A DNA stretch of 10,587 nt, taken from NCBI GenBank assembly GCA_028565635.1, contig JAOXYB010062079.1:1-10587 (forward strand). The letters run 5' to 3'. Positions 8,090 through 10,587 of this stretch are shown piece after piece (within the stretch, counting starts at the first letter, position 1; each line of letters starts with the position of its first letter). This DNA is from Phoronis ovalis (Eukaryota > Phoronida > Phoronidae). The notes under the pieces were generated by a model that was not told the origin of the DNA, made no database searches, and saw only the letters and a program-made list of their open reading frames with translations. Position numbers and translations under genes: made by a program.

Positions 8090-9575
8090 CTGCAATGACA
8101 CCAACAATAAGTACCAGGATGTACTTTCAGGTATTATGCCTCTGCATAGTATGAATATGATATACGTCAAAACCACATCCAGTGCAACATTAATCATGTT
8201 TACACTAAAATTATAACAGTCTCTCCTCTATATGGTAATGAATGCCATGATCTGCTTAAGTACAAAAGTAATCCAAAATCATTTTATTATTATTTTCAGA
8301 ATTCACTTTGAAGTTTTTTGTTTTTGTACAGAAATAATTGTTTAGTTTTGGTGTTCACGCCACTACTCCAGCGATTACTTGCAACAGAATACTCCTTGTA
8401 GCATTCACCATTACAAAACACAAAAAGTATTAACACCAAAACAAAATCCGAAGGGGGCCACTTTGTGATACTACTTGTTATCATAAAATAGCTGTTGTAG
8501 TGTATACATGTTTTTCTGCTTCAAATCAAAATGTCTAAAGATAAACATGAACATGCAGAAGTATTATACTGAATATAAAACATTAATTTTAAATTAACAA
8601 GTTAAATAATAAAAATGTTTGTTCTTTAAATAAACCAGCTCAAGAATGAATTATAGGAGTTATCTCCATAAAGACTTTGAATGGATCTTGTTATCAATAC
8701 ACAACAAAAAACCAAGAACAATACTATATGATATGCAAATAGCAAAACAAAGAAATAAGGGAAACAAATTGTATACTAGTATTTACCCGGTATTTAACTG
8801 CAGGACAATATTTGTTAAAGCTATTTGATGCAGTAACAAGTGATTAAACAAGGCATAACTTGTACTATGTGAACAGTGGTACCAGATTACACAAAACATG
8901 GAGAGTATATAATTACAAACATAATTTATTACTAGGAATTTTAAATCAATGAGACTATTCAGTTATAGTAAGATTTCTTTACCTGTTAGTTATGTACAGC
9001 TGCATTTAAACATTGAAGTCTTATATCCCTCTTCACCTGGAATTAAAATAACTGTAATATTATATACGTCATATGTTATCCTACCAGTACCATACCAACA
9101 GTTGTCTCCTCCGTCTTTGTTCCAGTATAATTATTTTTTTATGATAATCATGTCATATTAACTTATAAGGTCCTGCCATGTTGCCGTCCAATAGCTGTGA
9201 CAAAAAATACCAAACAAGAATAACTAAACGTACTCCAGCCGGAACTCCAGCTCTCGCATATTCGAATTACATAACAAGACAATATCACCGAAATACATGT
9301 TTTCAATCTATTTTGTATTATTAGTAGCAATTCCAAAAGCAACGTTTTTTTTCACATTAAACATATATTGATGTTTTTGGTATCAAATTAAAGGTGCATC
9401 CTTCAGAATTAAAGATCTTTTTGAATTTTTAAAATATCTCTTATAAATTACTTTATTAGTACAACTAACAAAGTCAAAGTAATGAGTTTACATATTTTCA
9501 TATTTATCAATCGTAAGAAATCAAAACTATTCCATTTCAACGAGATTCATATTGTCTATGCGGACTAGCACTTAC
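8090..9575 (-). other. Putative 5' UTR intron; no gene seen
   Basis: This is 1486 nt of A+T-rich sequence between the proposed leader exon and the first coding exon. Several short ORFs (8296-8484 minus, 8646-8828 plus, 8949-9161 plus) have compositions expected by chance and no recognisable motifs. CpG sites become more frequent above about 9180, perhaps marking the promoter-proximal side. Confidence 0.45.
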
Positions 9576-9625
9576 CTATAACAAAAACACAATCTCATTC
9601 TTTGTAATTCTGTAAAATCAACGCT

Positions 9626-9631
9626 TTACAT
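9626..9631 (-). other. Start-stop upstream ORF (ATG TAA)
   Basis: The minus strand reads CAACC ATG TAA AGC in the putative first exon. A start codon followed directly by a stop is the minimal uORF and, in characterised genes, stalls or removes scanning ribosomes. A function here is inferred only. Confidence 0.3.
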
Positions 9632-9689
9632 GGTTGAATAAGAGCCAAGACAACACAAACTCGCTGACAGACTGTTTTTACGGAAATAG

Positions 9690-9701
9690 TTACTGCGACA
9701 T
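9690..9701 (-). other. Upstream ORF of three codons in the putative leader
   Basis: The minus strand reads ACAAG ATG TCG CAG TAA. The context (A at -5, G at -1) is moderate. If transcription starts upstream of 9701, ribosomes would meet this first. It could instead lie at the transcription start, where AAGATG-type elements also occur. Confidence 0.3.
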
Positions 9702-9720
9702 CTTGTACGACGGTTAAGGA

Positions 9721-9935
9721 ATAATTTCAACTAAATGCTTAACTACTCAGTGTAATACTGAAATATTCAAATCTACAGTACATTTAAATTAGGGGGGAAA
9801 TAAATTTTAGTAAAAGGTAAAAAAAAGGCAATAACACTTTATGAACAATAAACTTGTATTTTTACACGATTAGGTTGCTTTATTTAAAACGAGGCAGCAA
9901 CATCGTCTGTTCGATTTTTTCGATCATCTTTCATC
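9721..9935. promoter_or_regulatory. Putative promoter region upstream of the GAS2-family gene
   Basis: Lies between the proposed leader exon (minus strand) and a small plus-strand ORF. CpG sites cluster on its flanks (9640-9715 and 9890-9925), in contrast to the CpG-poor gene body, as in animal genomes where promoters escape methylation. No clear TATA box is visible for either direction. Confidence 0.3.
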
Positions 9936-10004
9936 ATGGGTAATCAAACTAAGGTTTGTTGTGAATTTTGTGGTGAAGTGGTTGTAAATTGTTTGGATTT
10001 GTGA
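9936..10004 (+). other. Short cysteine-rich ORF, possible first exon of a divergent gene
   Basis: A 22-codon ORF beginning MGNQTKVCCEFCGE and ending in a TGA. It has a CCxxCG knuckle and an N-terminal MG that could be myristoylated, but the S/T expected at the usual position is absent. AAG|GTTTGT inside the ORF could be a splice donor. It is too short to assign and may be chance. Confidence 0.15.
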
Positions 10005-10371
10005 CCTATGAGTAATTTAATACATAAAATTGGCTCTGTATGGTGGTTCTCTGTTAAACGCAAGCAGTATATACTGAAACTAGTAGTTTAATTCCGATAG
10101 CAATGTCCAATGACACCTTTGACAGTGGGTAGGGAGGTACTCCGCAAAATCCGAAGCAAATATGTGGTAGGTATGGGCAACCAGGGGTCTCACATTGGAA
10201 AACTATTGTAGTTGGTGGATAAATTGGTGGATAAGTTTTGTAGTTGGTGTAAAACGCTGTTTTTATTGTTCGTTGTTATTTTCCACCCGCAAATAAGAGG
10301 CTAAACTCCCGGGGGGGTGGTGGTCAATATGAAAGTGGGTACCCATGTTCCAACATGACTTTTCTAAAAAG
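10005..10371. other. Intergenic; short repeats and a G-rich block
   Basis: Holds a small imperfect repeat, TTGGTGGATAA (10214-10224 and 10228-10238, within a TTGTAGTTGGTG-flanked stretch at about 10207-10249), and a CTCCCGGGGGGGTGGTGG block near 10306-10323. The latter, followed by CAATATGAAAGTGGGTACCC, looks like the end of a repetitive element that runs into the tandem array to the right. Confidence 0.4.
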
Positions 10372-10487
10372 CCCCTAACGAAGTGAAATTCTGCAAAAAA
10401 TACACCCCTAAGGAAGTGAATTTTTTTTTTAAATACCCCTAAAGAAGTGCTTCTTTGAAAAAATACACCACTAAGGAAGTGGATCAC
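10372..10487. repeat. Tandem repeat, period about 32 bp, four copies
   Basis: Units start at 10372, 10405, 10436 and 10468 (spacings 33, 31 and 32). Each opens with C-C-C/A-C-T-A-A-x-G-A-A-G-T-G, followed by a T-rich then A-rich stretch ending in AAATAC. The last copy is partial and ends at GGATCACGTG. The minus-strand ORF across this region (10263-10487) is a by-product of the repeat. Confidence 0.75.
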
Positions 10488-10587
10488 GTGATTCCTGACC
10501 TGACCAATCGTATGCCGTGTTTTAAAAGGTCATTCTCAAAATAGCATCAATTCAGGAAGTAATTTTCATATGACGGGGAATACACAT

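Larger units (their letters stand above)
9576..9720 (-). other. Probable non-coding first exon (5' UTR) of the GAS2-family gene
   Basis: The minus strand reads TTATAG|GTAAGTGC at 9581-9568, a near-perfect donor (AG|GTAAGT, intron bases 9570-9575), and the first coding exon has an acceptor at 8090-8091 before its start codon. Joining the two gives a leader exon ending at 9576 and an intron of 1486 nt. The transcription start is not visible; 9720 is an arbitrary outer limit. Local CpG density is higher than in the rest of the window. Other possible donors on this strand at about 8980 and 9030 are weaker alternatives. Confidence 0.45.

Noticed and set aside
10263-10487. Minus-strand ORF with repeated HFLRGVF-like blocks
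   Set aside because: The blocks are the translation of the 32-bp tandem DNA repeat; the unequal unit spacings (33, 31, 32) would break frame between copies.
10483-10492. Perfect palindrome ATCACGTGAT containing a CACGTG E-box
   Set aside because: A single site at the end of a repeat, with no promoter evidence next to it.

Overview
The window looks like animal nuclear DNA. It is A+T-rich (roughly two thirds by eye), poor in CpG outside a few pockets, and carries one intron-split protein gene plus decayed mobile-element sequence. The C-rich and G-rich element ends (1-73, 5531-5874, about 10300) resemble what I recall from aquatic invertebrate genomes such as molluscs or cnidarians. The host phylum is an inference and not secure.

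The main content is a complete gene on the minus strand, read here from its splice sites. It encodes a GAS2-family protein (growth-arrest-specific 2), which has a calponin-homology (CH) domain and a GAS2-related (GAR) domain. Six coding exons join as complement(3252..3446, 3866..3967, 4366..4784, 5352..5499, 6361..6482, 7959..8076). This gives 1104 nt, or 367 residues plus a stop. Every intron is GT-AG, and the frame stays open across all five junctions. The order is: N-terminus and start of CH (7959-8076), CH middle (6361-6482 and 5352-5499), end of CH plus a charged serine-rich linker (4366-4784), GAR first half (3866-3967), and GAR second half plus a conserved C-terminal tail (3252-3446). 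Family members link actin and microtubules, so this is probably a cytoskeletal crosslinker.

Upstream of the coding start, a strong splice donor at 9570-9575 and an acceptor just before 8089 suggest a non-coding first exon and a 5' UTR intron of about 1.5 kb. That leader contains several very short upstream ORFs. CpG dinucleotides are denser from about 9200 to 9940, as expected for a promoter. A short cysteine-rich ORF on the plus strand at 9936-10004 could be the start of a divergent neighbour, but this is weak.

The rest is non-coding. Intron 3 holds a well-preserved 344-bp MITE with 51-bp terminal inverted repeats and a TTA target duplication, ending only about 30 nt from the exon 4 acceptor. 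Region 1-3251 lies downstream of the gene. It has a probable transposon end at the window edge, a possible decayed transposase fragment, and an old tandem array of about 33 bp at about 1650-1945. The right edge has a second, unrelated tandem array of about 32 bp at 10372-10487. I found no tRNA, rRNA, CRISPR array or bacterial-type signals.
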